This document shows, one piece after another, positions 14,985 to 23,998 of a DNA stretch of 32,670 bases. The position numbers and the translations under genes are program-made. This DNA comes from a bacterium (GTDB lineage Bacteria > Verrucomicrobiota > Verrucomicrobiia > Limisphaerales > UBA11358). Positions within the stretch are counted from its first letter, which is position 1. Every line of letters starts with the position of its first letter. The notes below the pieces were generated by a model, which saw only the letters and a program-made list of their open reading frames with translations, did no database searches and was not told where the DNA came from. The stretch lies in NCBI GenBank assembly GCA_021817945.1, contig JAKAFL010000039.1, positions 1 through 32,670 of the forward strand. The letters are read 5' to 3'.

Positions 14985-17900
14985 TCAATCTGCAAACAAA
15001 AACCGCAAATCCTCAAGCGTCAGGCTCTGTGCGAATCGTTCCTCGCCTAAAACGTCGTCGGCCAGTGCGTTCTTGCGTTTTTGGAGGGCGCGGATTTTTT
15101 CCTCGATGCTTTCGGCCATAAGAAGCCGGTAAGCCATCACCTGGCTCGTTTGTCCGATCCGATGCGTTCGGTCTATGGCCTGGTTTTCAACTGCCGGATT
15201 CCACCACGGGTCAAACAATACAACGTAGGATGCGGCTGTAAGGTTCAAACCGAAACCGCCGGCCTTGAGGGATATCAAAAAAACCGCGCCGCCTTTGGCT
15301 TCTTGAAAGTCCTTCACCAGGTTCCCGCGGTCTTCGGTGCTGCCGTCCAGGTAAAAATAGGGCCACTTGTGCTCTTCAACCGATTCCCGCAGCAAATCGA
15401 GCATCCCAACGAATTGGGAAAACACCAGCACCTTGTGGCCCTCTTCCATCAAGGGTTCCAACAAGTCCTCCAGCGCGGAAAGCTTGGCACTTTCGGCCTG
15501 GCGCAATTTTTTGCTCACCAGCGCTGGGTGGCAGCAAATCTGCCTCAGGCGCAGAAGGGAGGTCAGGATGTTAAACCGTTCGGCGTTCAACTGCTGGTGC
15601 GTTTTCAGGCCTAAGACAATCTGTCGGGCTCGTTTGAGTTCGGCGAGATATAACGCTTTTTGTTCCCCCTCCATTTCACAGAGCAGATCCTCCTCAATTC
15701 GCTCTGGCAATTCCTTGGCCACTTGCGACTTTGTTCGCCGAAGAAGAAATGGACGCACCCGGGCCGCGAGGCGCCGCCGCGCCAGCGGGTCCTCCTTGCC
15801 ATTAAAACGTCTGAGGAATTGGGCGCGGGACCCCAAGGCGCCGGGCATGGCAAAGCACAGAATGCTCCATAAATCCAGCAGCCGGTTTTCAATCGGCGTG
15901 CCGGTCAATGCCAGACGGTGCTCGCTTTTCAAGGCGCGTGCCGCCTGCGCTGTTTGTGAATCAGGGGATTTGATGTACTGGGCCTCGTCCAGAATGACCA
16001 CCTGCCAGGCAATATCCGCAATGCCTGGCGAAAGCAGCCGTAATTGGGTGTAATTGATGATAACAAGGTCAGAATTGGCCAGCCCTCCGGCCAATTCATC
16101 GGATGTCTCGCCCCTCCAGATCAGTGTTCGAAGTCCTGGATAAAACCGTTCCGCCTCCGCCCGCCAATTATCCATTACCGATTTTGGACAGACGACCAAG
16201 GCGGGCAAGTTTGAAAGGCGGGACGCAGGAGACGTGGGCGGGGGTTCATTTCGGACGGCAGGCATGTCTGCCGCAGACTCAGTTTGCGGCGAAGCGCCGC
16301 TTTCACGCAGCCAGGCAAGCCAGGTCAGTGTTTGAAGGGTTTTACCTAACCCCATGTCGTCGGCAAGCACCCCGCCGAAGCGGTTCACGGCCAGATAAGT
16401 CAGAAAATGAAAGCCCTCGGTTTGATAAGGACGCAGTTCGGCGCGTATGACAGTCGGCGTTGGCGGCGAAACCCGAGTTTTCAACTCGCTGGCCCGGCGC
16501 TGGATTTTCTCAATGTGGTCGGGCGCCAGAAACCTCTTCGCCGCCTCGTCCGCAAGTTGCAGTGCGTGAAAACGCTGGGGTTCATCCGAAAAATCGCGCG
16601 CATCCAGCCCCAGCCGCGCCAGTTGCTCATCGTCCTGGGGCGTTAAATTATATTGAAGCTTCCTCCAGCCTTTGTTGCCAAGACGCACGTAACCTCCGCG
16701 GGCTTGAAGCAGCAGCTTCAACTCCGCCGGCGTGAGCTTGGTGTCGCTCACTTTGAGCGCCACTTTCAGGTCAAACCAGTCCATGCCCGCCTCAGACACG
16801 TCCAGTGAAACACTGCCGCTGAGCGGTTCGTCACGCAGAGTGGCCAGTTCGGGATCAAGCTTCAGTTCAATCTCCGGTGGCAACGACCTGACCCATGCTG
16901 CAAAATATTCAGGCGTCTTCTTTGTGAGCCGCAGGCGCCAGTCGCTCTGGAAACCGCTCCGTTTCAAATCCGGCAGGGATTCGATGACACGTGGGAAATG
17001 TGCTTGGGCCGCCCGGTCGTAAATGGCGATTTTGCCTTTTGCCAGCGGGGGCATTTTGTCCGTGGCGTTGCTATAACTTTCCGCCCAGCCGGACGGGAAG
17101 AATTGTTCCGGCGTCATCCCCGGGGCCTTGGCCGTGACCGTGATGATTATCTCCTCGGAGCGTGACCCCGGATATGCCAACTTCATTTCACACGCAATGG
17201 TCACGGTCACTGGCACGGTTTTGACGCGTTGGGCCAGGTGTTCTGGCGGCGGCACTCCTGCGCTGTGAAGAAAACGAAGGCCTTCAGCCGTCTCAATTGC
17301 CGACGCGGGGATCCTTTTCTGCTCAATGATATCCAGCCGTGATGCGGGCGGACCCGCGTACAAGCCGCGTTCGGTCAAATACAGGGTGGGATTCCCGGCC
17401 AAAGTGCAATAAATCTTTGGAAGTGGCAGGCTGTCTGGCGTGGCCAGCGTCAGTTCGTAGTCGCCATTGTCCTCTTTTGGCGCGCACAGGATTAAACGCA
17501 GCGGCTCCGCAAATTTGGGCAGGGGCTGACCGTTGCCCGCCACCATCTGCGCTGGCGAGAGGGGCATGCGCAAAAGGCGGTTCAGCGCCGGGCGGTTTGT
17601 GGCGTTGGAGTATTTGAACAGCCACCACTTTTCAAAATCCCACGGCTTGTATGTTGCCGCCCAGAGCAGGAGTGATTGGGAATCCAGGGTCAGCGTGCCA
17701 TGCTCAAACTGTTGGGCCAGGCTCTTGGCCAACTCCGGTTTGAACTCAGAATATTCCGACTGGGCGTCCCTGCGCCATTGCAAACGGGCTTCCTCGGGTA
17801 AAACGACCAGCCGCAACTCCAGCGTGCTCGGTTGAGAAACCGGCACCTGTCCGTCAAAATCGCCAAACCATTTCCTCCATTTTTCCATTTCCTTCTCGCG

Positions 17901-18563
17901 CTCCCATGCCGTCATCTCCGGTTCAATCACTTTCAGGTCGGTGACATCCGCCATGAAAGATGGATAGCGCAAGCCTCGCCGCCGCAGTTCCCATGCGATA
18001 AACAGCCAAAAATGCCAATCATCACGAGGGGAGGCCGGCCAGATGTCCAGCGGCTTCCAATAATCCAGGAGGCTGGTGTGGCCCAGGATCGCCAAAAGGT
18101 CGCTCTCCCACAGTGGACGCGATTGGATGTTGGCGTAGGTTTTCTGGATTAGGAGAATAAACTTTTCTTCAGGCTTCCGCAATTCCCGCCCAAGATGTCC
18201 CGCCAGCCTTTCATAAATCTGCGAGCCGGAGGGCTGCGGGTTTTGTTTTTTTTTGCCGGACTCTGTCACCGCTTTGGCCGACGCGCTTTCCTGCAGGGCC
18301 AGAAGGACTGCGACGATATGGTTGCAATGAAAGCCCACCCGGCAGGTGCATTCACCCGTCCACTCGCCATCAAAAAAATCCAGCTCCACTTCATGACACT
18401 CTTTACTGCGCACCATTGCAGTATAGAAACGGCCCTCTTCAAAAAACTTCAGACCATTCACCTGCCCGAACTGGTAAAAGCTCCGGCCACCCGCCACCAC
18501 CTTTGGAGGCAAGGTGTCCAAATACTCTTGAATTCCATCAAACGCGTCTGCATTCAATTTCAT
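14985..18563 (-). CDS. SWIM zinc-finger SNF2-family helicase (1192 aa)
   Basis: A large DEAD/H-type ATPase. The N-terminus carries a SWIM zinc finger (CTCRVGFHCNH; C72, C74, C80, H82). A long middle part (about 100-690) with no sequence-recognised domain corresponds to the region found in bacterial SWIM-SNF2 proteins. The C-terminal 480 residues form the SNF2 helicase. Motif I is DDMGLGKT, motif II DEAQ (VVILDEAQYIKS) and motif III LTGTPIENR. Motif V/VI is KAGGFGLNLT ... DRTHRIGQ. This family (HepA/RapA-like in the wide sense) translocates on DNA or remodels protein-DNA complexes. It is divergent from a second SWIM-SNF2 gene across 128 bases, an unusual pairing. The start MKLNADAF at 18563 gives the SWIM domain its normal distance from the N-terminus. 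Confidence 0.92.
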   Translation of the reverse strand: MKLNADAFDGIQEYLDTLPPKVVAGGRSFYQFGQVNGLKFFEEGRFYTAMVRSKECHEVELDFFDGEWTGECTCRVGFHCNHIVAVLLALQESASAKAVTESGKKKQNPQPSGSQIYERLAGHLGRELRKPEEKFILLIQKTYANIQSRPLWESDLLAILGHTSLLDYWKPLDIWPASPRDDWHFWLFIAWELRRRGLRYPSFMADVTDLKVIEPEMTAWEREKEMEKWRKWFGDFDGQVPVSQPSTLELRLVVLPEEARLQWRRDAQSEYSEFKPELAKSLAQQFEHGTLTLDSQSLLLWAATYKPWDFEKWWLFKYSNATNRPALNRLLRMPLSPAQMVAGNGQPLPKFAEPLRLILCAPKEDNGDYELTLATPDSLPLPKIYCTLAGNPTLYLTERGLYAGPPASRLDIIEQKRIPASAIETAEGLRFLHSAGVPPPEHLAQRVKTVPVTVTIACEMKLAYPGSRSEEIIITVTAKAPGMTPEQFFPSGWAESYSNATDKMPPLAKGKIAIYDRAAQAHFPRVIESLPDLKRSGFQSDWRLRLTKKTPEYFAAWVRSLPPEIELKLDPELATLRDEPLSGSVSLDVSEAGMDWFDLKVALKVSDTKLTPAELKLLLQARGGYVRLGNKGWRKLQYNLTPQDDEQLARLGLDARDFSDEPQRFHALQLADEAAKRFLAPDHIEKIQRRASELKTRVSPPTPTVIRAELRPYQTEGFHFLTYLAVNRFGGVLADDMGLGKTLQTLTWLAWLRESGASPQTESAADMPAVRNEPPPTSPASRLSNLPALVVCPKSVMDNWRAEAERFYPGLRTLIWRGETSDELAGGLANSDLVIINYTQLRLLSPGIADIAWQVVILDEAQYIKSPDSQTAQAARALKSEHRLALTGTPIENRLLDLWSILCFAMPGALGSRAQFLRRFNGKEDPLARRRLAARVRPFLLRRTKSQVAKELPERIEEDLLCEMEGEQKALYLAELKRARQIVLGLKTHQQLNAERFNILTSLLRLRQICCHPALVSKKLRQAESAKLSALEDLLEPLMEEGHKVLVFSQFVGMLDLLRESVEEHKWPYFYLDGSTEDRGNLVKDFQEAKGGAVFLISLKAGGFGLNLTAASYVVLFDPWWNPAVENQAIDRTHRIGQTSQVMAYRLLMAESIEEKIRALQKRKNALADDVLGEERFAQSLTLEDLRFLFAD

Positions 18564-18691
18564 CGCTACAATTTTGAAGTAATTTCAGCGGCAGCACAAG
18601 CGCCTCATGCGCCTCATGGCGCCCCGGCCTGCTGGGTTGATTTTTGGCATTTGCCCGGCTTGAAATCCCAGCCCCGATGACGGCATATTGA
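18564..18691. promoter_or_regulatory. Shared divergent promoter region of the two helicases
   Basis: A 128-base gap between opposite starts. It contains the tandem direct repeat GCGCCTCAT (18600-18617, two copies). TTGAAA at 18660-18665 and CATATT at 18684-18689 are separated by 18 bases and could serve as -35 and -10 boxes for the plus-strand gene. If so, the transcript would start at or near the start codon. This reading is tentative. Confidence 0.3.
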
Positions 18692-21600
18692 ATGGTCATG
18701 TCCATGGAGTTAGATGAATCGTTATTCAGCCAGGCGGCGGGTTGGGACGCCATGAAAATGGCCAAGACCTGTCTTGCCCAAGGTCATGTGTTGAGTTCCG
18801 CATGGAATCCCCCCTTGCTGCGAGGGGTGGTGCAGTCGGGTGGAACCACCCTGAGGGCTTCCATGGTCATTCACAACCGGGCCAGCATGGAAAACCTCTG
18901 CGCCTGTCGCGAGGCCCGTGAGTGGGGCAAAATTTGTCACCACGTGGTGGCCGTGGGTTTGCATTGGTTGCAATCCAACAAAATTCGCCCGACTGATCCT
19001 GACGTTCCGGCCCGGTCACAAAGGCCGCAATCTGCCAGCCGCAAGTCCCGGCTTGGACGCCAGCCTGACGGCACCCCAGCGAAATTATTTATCATTTTAC
19101 CCCCCAGTCTCGATTCCGCCTTGGACCGGGGGAAGATCATGGTTTTGTTGGAGGCGGAGTTGGAGGCTGGACGCCGCCCACTGAATGCTCTTCCTCCCGA
19201 CAGGTGTTACTTCTTCGATCCTGCGGATGAATCGGTCCTGGATCATTTGGAGTCCATTTCAGGTGATGAAATCCCTTTCATGCTTCAACTGGAAACGGTT
19301 CAATTTGCCTCCCTTTTGCCTCGGCTGGTTGATCATCCGCGCATAAGACTCGGTAAAAATCGCCCAGTCACGGTTTCCAGCAGCCCGCTTCATTTGCCCC
19401 TGAAGGCCATGCTCGAACCTTCTGGAGATATTGTGCTGGGCTTCTTTCCACGCCCTCCAGTCTTGCGCCGTGCCGGTGAATGGTGCTGGCAGGATCCGGT
19501 GTGGCAGCCTTTGGGCTTGCCCGTGCTCCAGGGGGATCCTTTCAAGGCCCCGCTGCGCATTGCCCGGATGCAGGTTCCCTTGTTTTTATCACGGGATTGG
19601 CCCGCGCTCGCCGCAGCAGGTTTGGAATCCAATTTCAAGCCTGAAGATTTTTCACTGGCGCCCAAGCCCCCGCTTTTCATCCTTTCCCTCAAGGGCGGTC
19701 TGGCCCAATTATCCGGCCTGCTCCAATTTGCCTATGATTCGCGGATTATGACCGCCGGCATTCCCGGAAAAGACGAGGATTCCTGTTTTCCAGATCCAGC
19801 CGATCCGCGCAGGTATTTCATGAGGGATTTTCAAGCTGAAAAGGAGGCTCTCGCCCGATTGCAGCGTCGCGGTTTTTCAGCCCCAGACGAGCGCGGTCGA
19901 ATCCAGATAACGGGTGAGAATGCCGTGTTACAGTTCCTGGCTTTGGACCTGCCCAAGCTTCAGCAAACGTGGACGGTAACGTTGGATGAACAGTTGGAGA
20001 ACCGGACCTTGCGCAATTTGGATCGTTTGGAACCCGTTTTTCAGGTCACCACTTCGGGTATGCAATGGTTTGACCTTGGCGTGGCTTTCAAAACACGGAC
20101 GGGAGAGGCATTTTCCGCGGCAGAAATCCAGCGGCTTTTATTATCGGGTCGCGGCCATGTCCGCCTGAAAAATGGCCAGGTGGCTGTGGTGGATTCGGAA
20201 GCCTTGGAGGAATGGCAGCAGGCGCTTCGAGATTGTGCCCCGCAGCAGCAGGATGGAAAGTATCGCATAAACCAGGCACAAGCGGGTTTTCTGGATTCCA
20301 CCCTGAGCCGGCACGCGGGTTGGAAAATCCAGGCACCGACAACCTGGCGCGAAATGGTGGACCAACAAACCGGTCAGGTAAACCTCGCCTGTCCCCCGCT
20401 GGGGCAACTCGAGGAGGTTTTGCGGCCCTACCAAAAGCACGGTGTGGCATGGATGCAGTTTCTGCGTGAAAATGGGTTCTCGGGGATATTGGCGGATGAA
20501 ATGGGGCTTGGAAAAACCCTCCAAACCCTTGCCTTTTTGCAGGCCATGAAACCCGCCGCAGGTCGCCCTTATTTGGTGGTATGTCCCACCAGCCTGGTCT
20601 TTAACTGGATGGCGGAAGCAGCCCGGTTTACTCCCGGGCTGAAAGTGGTTGCCTTGCATGGTCCCGGGCGACACCGATTGTTTGCCGATGTATCCAAGGC
20701 AGACTTGGTGATTACCAGTTACGCCCTGATCCGTCGTGATGGGGAGAAATACCGCGGATTGGAATTTGACACCCTCATCCTGGATGAGGCCCAGCATATC
20801 AAAAACCGGCAAACCCTTAATGCGCAGGCGGTCAAAGCCATTGCAGGACGAAACCGTCTGGTTCTCACCGGTACTCCTCTGGAGAATTCCGTCCAGGATT
20901 TGTGGTCCATTTTTGATTTTCTCATGCCTGGTTATCTCGGCACCGCGGCGGACTTCAAGGATCGGTACGAGGTTCCCATTGCCCGTGGCGGGGATGATGC
21001 CATTCGTTCGCGCCTGGCGCGTCGGCTGCGTCCATTCATGCTGAGGCGGCTCAAGCGCGAGGTGGCCAAGGATTTGCCGGAACGGCTGGACCAGGTGGCC
21101 TATTGCGAATTGAGCGCCCGACAACGGGCGGTTTATGAGCAGGTGCTGGTTGCCACGCGGGAGGAAGTGCTGGCCGCCACCGGAGAGGCCGGGTTGGCTC
21201 GCAGCCGCATGGTCATCCTCACCGCCCTGTTGAGGTTGCGCCAGATATGTTGCGATCTGCGGTTGCTTAACCCGGATGATTCAGACTCCTCCGGCAAAAT
21301 GGAGTTGTTTGGCGAGTTGCTTGAGGAAGTAATGGATGGTGGCCATCGGTTGCTGGTCTTCAGCCAGTTCACCACCATGCTGGGTTTGCTTCGGGAAAGG
21401 CTGGTCCAGGATGGAATTCCATTTTGCTACCTGGACGGATCCACGGCGGACCGCGCTGCAGAAGTGACCCGCTTCCAAACCCAATCCTCCATTCCGGTTT
21501 TTCTCATCAGTTTGAAGGCTGGCGGGGTGGGATTAAACCTGACGGCCGCTGACACCGTGATTCATTTTGATCCATGGTGGAACCCAGCCGTGGAGGATCA

Positions 21601-21796
21601 GGCAACCGACCGGGCGCATCGCATAGGCCAGACCCGGATTGTCACCAGCTACAAGCTGATCGCCCGGGATACCATCGAGGAAAAAATTCTGGCGCTCCAA
21701 ACCCGCAAACGAGGCGTCATCCAAGACATGCTTGGCAATGAGGAAGCCCTGGCTTCGGGATTGAGCTGGGGTGAGATTCAGGAATTACTGTCCTGA
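18692..21796 (+). CDS. SWIM zinc-finger SNF2-family helicase (1034 aa)
   Basis: This is the second member of a divergent pair. The SWIM motif is CACREAREWGKICHH (C70, C72, C82, H84 by the CxC...CxH rule). The helicase half is complete: motif I DEMGLGKT, motif II DEAQ (LILDEAQHIKN), LTGTPLENS, the RPFMLRR segment, VFSQFTTMLGLL, LDGSTADR, KAGGVGLNLTAADTVIHFDPWWNP and the arginine-finger motif VI DRAHRIGQ. It therefore has the same order as its neighbour but a shorter middle region and a different linker. Several in-frame ATGs (18692, 18698, 18704) lie close together, so the exact start is uncertain. The two proteins probably share an ancestor; whether they work on the same target is unknown. 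Confidence 0.92.
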   Translation: MVMSMELDESLFSQAAGWDAMKMAKTCLAQGHVLSSAWNPPLLRGVVQSGGTTLRASMVIHNRASMENLCACREAREWGKICHHVVAVGLHWLQSNKIRPTDPDVPARSQRPQSASRKSRLGRQPDGTPAKLFIILPPSLDSALDRGKIMVLLEAELEAGRRPLNALPPDRCYFFDPADESVLDHLESISGDEIPFMLQLETVQFASLLPRLVDHPRIRLGKNRPVTVSSSPLHLPLKAMLEPSGDIVLGFFPRPPVLRRAGEWCWQDPVWQPLGLPVLQGDPFKAPLRIARMQVPLFLSRDWPALAAAGLESNFKPEDFSLAPKPPLFILSLKGGLAQLSGLLQFAYDSRIMTAGIPGKDEDSCFPDPADPRRYFMRDFQAEKEALARLQRRGFSAPDERGRIQITGENAVLQFLALDLPKLQQTWTVTLDEQLENRTLRNLDRLEPVFQVTTSGMQWFDLGVAFKTRTGEAFSAAEIQRLLLSGRGHVRLKNGQVAVVDSEALEEWQQALRDCAPQQQDGKYRINQAQAGFLDSTLSRHAGWKIQAPTTWREMVDQQTGQVNLACPPLGQLEEVLRPYQKHGVAWMQFLRENGFSGILADEMGLGKTLQTLAFLQAMKPAAGRPYLVVCPTSLVFNWMAEAARFTPGLKVVALHGPGRHRLFADVSKADLVITSYALIRRDGEKYRGLEFDTLILDEAQHIKNRQTLNAQAVKAIAGRNRLVLTGTPLENSVQDLWSIFDFLMPGYLGTAADFKDRYEVPIARGGDDAIRSRLARRLRPFMLRRLKREVAKDLPERLDQVAYCELSARQRAVYEQVLVATREEVLAATGEAGLARSRMVILTALLRLRQICCDLRLLNPDDSDSSGKMELFGELLEEVMDGGHRLLVFSQFTTMLGLLRERLVQDGIPFCYLDGSTADRAAEVTRFQTQSSIPVFLISLKAGGVGLNLTAADTVIHFDPWWNPAVEDQATDRAHRIGQTRIVTSYKLIARDTIEEKILALQTRKRGVIQDMLGNEEALASGLSWGEIQELLS

Positions 21797-21829
21797 GGTC
21801 CCGCACCGGTTGTTGGTAAACGTCTTATA

Positions 21830-23629
21830 TCAGAGATATTCCTGGAGCGTTTTAACGCTGTACCCGGATTTTTTCAACGCTGCAATACCGAGGGCAGCCG
21901 CGCGCGCCCCGCTGAGAGTGGTGGCAATGGGGGTGCCGGTGTAAACCGCAGTGGTCCTGATCCTGACTTCGTCTTCACGCGGGGCGGCGCCACTGGGGGT
22001 GTTGATGACGAACTGGATTTCCTTGTTTTTGAGAAGGTCCACAATATTGGGGCGGCCCTCCAGGAGCTTGCGCACGCGCTGGACTTTCAACCCGGCTTTT
22101 TCCAAAACCGCTGCCGTTCCGCTGGTGGCCACCAAGTCAAAACCCAGCTCCGCAAAAGATGCCGCCACCGCGGCCACCTCCGGCTTGTGCCCGTCACTGA
22201 CGCTGATAAACACCTTGCCGGCAAGGGGCAGGGACGAATTTGCCGCCATTTGCGACTTTGCGTAGGCCACTCCCAGGTCTGAATCCAATCCCATCACCTC
22301 CCCGGTGGAGCGCATTTCAGGTGAGAGAAGAATGTCCTGGCCGTGAAACCGGCTGAAAGGGAAAACGGATTCCTTGACAGCCCAGTAAGCGGGCCGGATT
22401 TCCTTGGTGAAACCCAGTTCCTTGAGTGTTTTGCCCGCCATGACCTTTGCCGCCAGTTTGGCGAGGGGTCGGCCTATCGTTTTGGAGACAAAAGGGACGG
22501 TCCGTGAAGCCCGTGGATTCACCTCCAGCACATAAACCATGTCCCCTTTGACAGCATACTGGACGTTCATCAAGCCCGTCACCTTTAGTTCCCTGGCCAT
22601 GGCATGGGTGTATTCACGGATGGTGCCAATCACTTTTTCAGAAAGGGTGTGGGGGGGTAAAACCATGGCTGCATCTCCGGAATGAACCCCGGCGTACTCG
22701 ATATGCTCAAGCATGCCTCCAATCACGATGGTCCCCTCCGCTGGATTGGAAAAATGGCCCACGTCCGCAATGCAATCCACGTCCACTTCCGTCGCATCCT
22801 CCAGGAATTTGTCCACCAGCACGGGTCGCTCTGGAGAGGCCTCCACTGCAAAGCGCATGTAATGTTGCAGTTCCGCATCCGAGTAAACAATTTGCATGGC
22901 CCGGCCTCCCAGCACAAAACTGGGACGCACCAGCACCGGGTAACTCAACCTTCGGGAAATGACCAATGCCTCTTCCGCGTTGGTCGCCAACCCGTTCGGC
23001 GGCTGGGGGATGCCAAGCTTGTTCAGCATGGCTGAAAATAGCTTGCGATCTTCCGCCACCTCGATGCTTTGTGGTGATGTGCCGATGATGCGCACACCGT
23101 TTTTTTGCAAACCCAGCGCCAGGTTCAGGGGGGTCTGCCCGCCAAACTGCGCAATAGCGCCCCAGCAGCCTTCCCGCTCATAAATGTGCAAAACATCCTC
23201 CAGCGTGAGCGGCTCAAAAAATAGCTTGTCGCTGGTGTCGTAATCGGTCGAAACCGTCTCAGGATTGGAATTGACCATCAGGGTCTCAAAGCCGTCCTCC
23301 TTCAGTGCAAACGCCGCATGCACGCAGCAGTAATCAAATTCAATGCCCTGGCCGATCCGGTTGGGGCCCCCTCCCAAAATCATGACCTTTCGGGCTTTAT
23401 TCCCCTTCACCTCGTCGTCGCCGCGGTCGTAGGTGGAGTAATAGTAGGGAGTGTACGCCTCAAATTCTGCGGCACAGGTGTCCACCAGACGATAGCTTGG
23501 CACCAAACCCAGTTTCCGGCGCTCCGCACGCACCGCGTCTTCGGTGGAACCGGTTAAGTGCGCGATCTGCCGGTCTGAAAACCCCAGGCTCTTGGCTTTT
23601 TGCAGCGTTTCAAATGTCATGCTTGGCAT
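21830..23629 (-). CDS. carB: Carbamoyl-phosphate synthase large subunit, C-terminal section only
   Basis: The 599-residue protein aligns with the second half of CarB (normally about 1070 residues). It begins in the oligomerisation region (AKSLGFSDRQIAHL ... VDTCAAEFEAYTPYYYSTY). The second synthetase half follows with GGGPNRIGQGIEFDYC, an ATP-grasp region (LVRPSFVLGGRAMQIV, LEVNPRASRTVPF), and then the allosteric MGS-like domain (KVFISVSDGHK ... TSGTAAVL). This half phosphorylates carbamate. The N-terminal ammonia-handling half is not in the window, and an in-frame TGA lies just upstream of the start (ATG 23629, TTG 23632), so this is a separate gene and not a frameshift inside one gene. Split CarB is known from Aquifex and methanogens. 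It would need the N-terminal half and CarA from elsewhere. ATG 23620 is another possible start. Confidence 0.88.
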   Translation of the reverse strand: MPSMTFETLQKAKSLGFSDRQIAHLTGSTEDAVRAERRKLGLVPSYRLVDTCAAEFEAYTPYYYSTYDRGDDEVKGNKARKVMILGGGPNRIGQGIEFDYCCVHAAFALKEDGFETLMVNSNPETVSTDYDTSDKLFFEPLTLEDVLHIYEREGCWGAIAQFGGQTPLNLALGLQKNGVRIIGTSPQSIEVAEDRKLFSAMLNKLGIPQPPNGLATNAEEALVISRRLSYPVLVRPSFVLGGRAMQIVYSDAELQHYMRFAVEASPERPVLVDKFLEDATEVDVDCIADVGHFSNPAEGTIVIGGMLEHIEYAGVHSGDAAMVLPPHTLSEKVIGTIREYTHAMARELKVTGLMNVQYAVKGDMVYVLEVNPRASRTVPFVSKTIGRPLAKLAAKVMAGKTLKELGFTKEIRPAYWAVKESVFPFSRFHGQDILLSPEMRSTGEVMGLDSDLGVAYAKSQMAANSSLPLAGKVFISVSDGHKPEVAAVAASFAELGFDLVATSGTAAVLEKAGLKVQRVRKLLEGRPNIVDLLKNKEIQFVINTPSGAAPREDEVRIRTTAVYTGTPIATTLSGARAAALGIAALKKSGYSVKTLQEYL

Positions 23630-23632
23630 CAA

Positions 23633-23998
23633 AAGGATTCACCGCAGTCCTGCCGTTTTTTCTTCCGAAATGGCCGACCCCGGATTCCGCAAAATGTGCG
23701 CAGAGTTTCGCTCCTTGTCCAGACATAGATTCAGCCCTTTGCCAATTCATGAAAATTGCTTTTGGCGGGCAGGTGTTGCGCAAGCCTTCCGGAGTGAAAT
23801 TTCAAAGGATGGCCCTTGGAAAAATTCTACCTTGCCGGATGCAGGACTTCAAAAAATATTTTGGTTAACCGCCTCCAGGTGCGCGGTCCATGGTGCCGAC
23901 GTTGCACCATTCCATTTTGTGGATTGTAAAGCGGCGTGGCAAATAGTTTCCTGTAGTCATGAACCGATGGAGCCAACTCAAACTGGCCTGGGGCGATC
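23633..23998. other. Divergent intergenic region between carB section and TPR protein
   Basis: 366 bases with no convincing gene on either strand. It holds the promoters of the two divergent genes. A perfect inverted repeat, ATGGTGC-N7-GCACCAT (23890-23910), lies about 90 bases before the TPR gene. No RNA leader or riboswitch could be recognised. Confidence 0.4.
23890..23910. repeat. 7-base inverted repeat
   Basis: ATGGTGC (23890-23896) and GCACCAT (23904-23910) flank a 7-base spacer. No T-run follows. It might be an operator for the TPR gene or the distant carB section, or may be chance. Confidence 0.3.

Noticed and set aside
20141-21124. 327-residue minus-strand frame inside the second SNF2 gene
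   Set aside because: It is a complement of conserved helicase motifs and has no protein-like pattern of its own.
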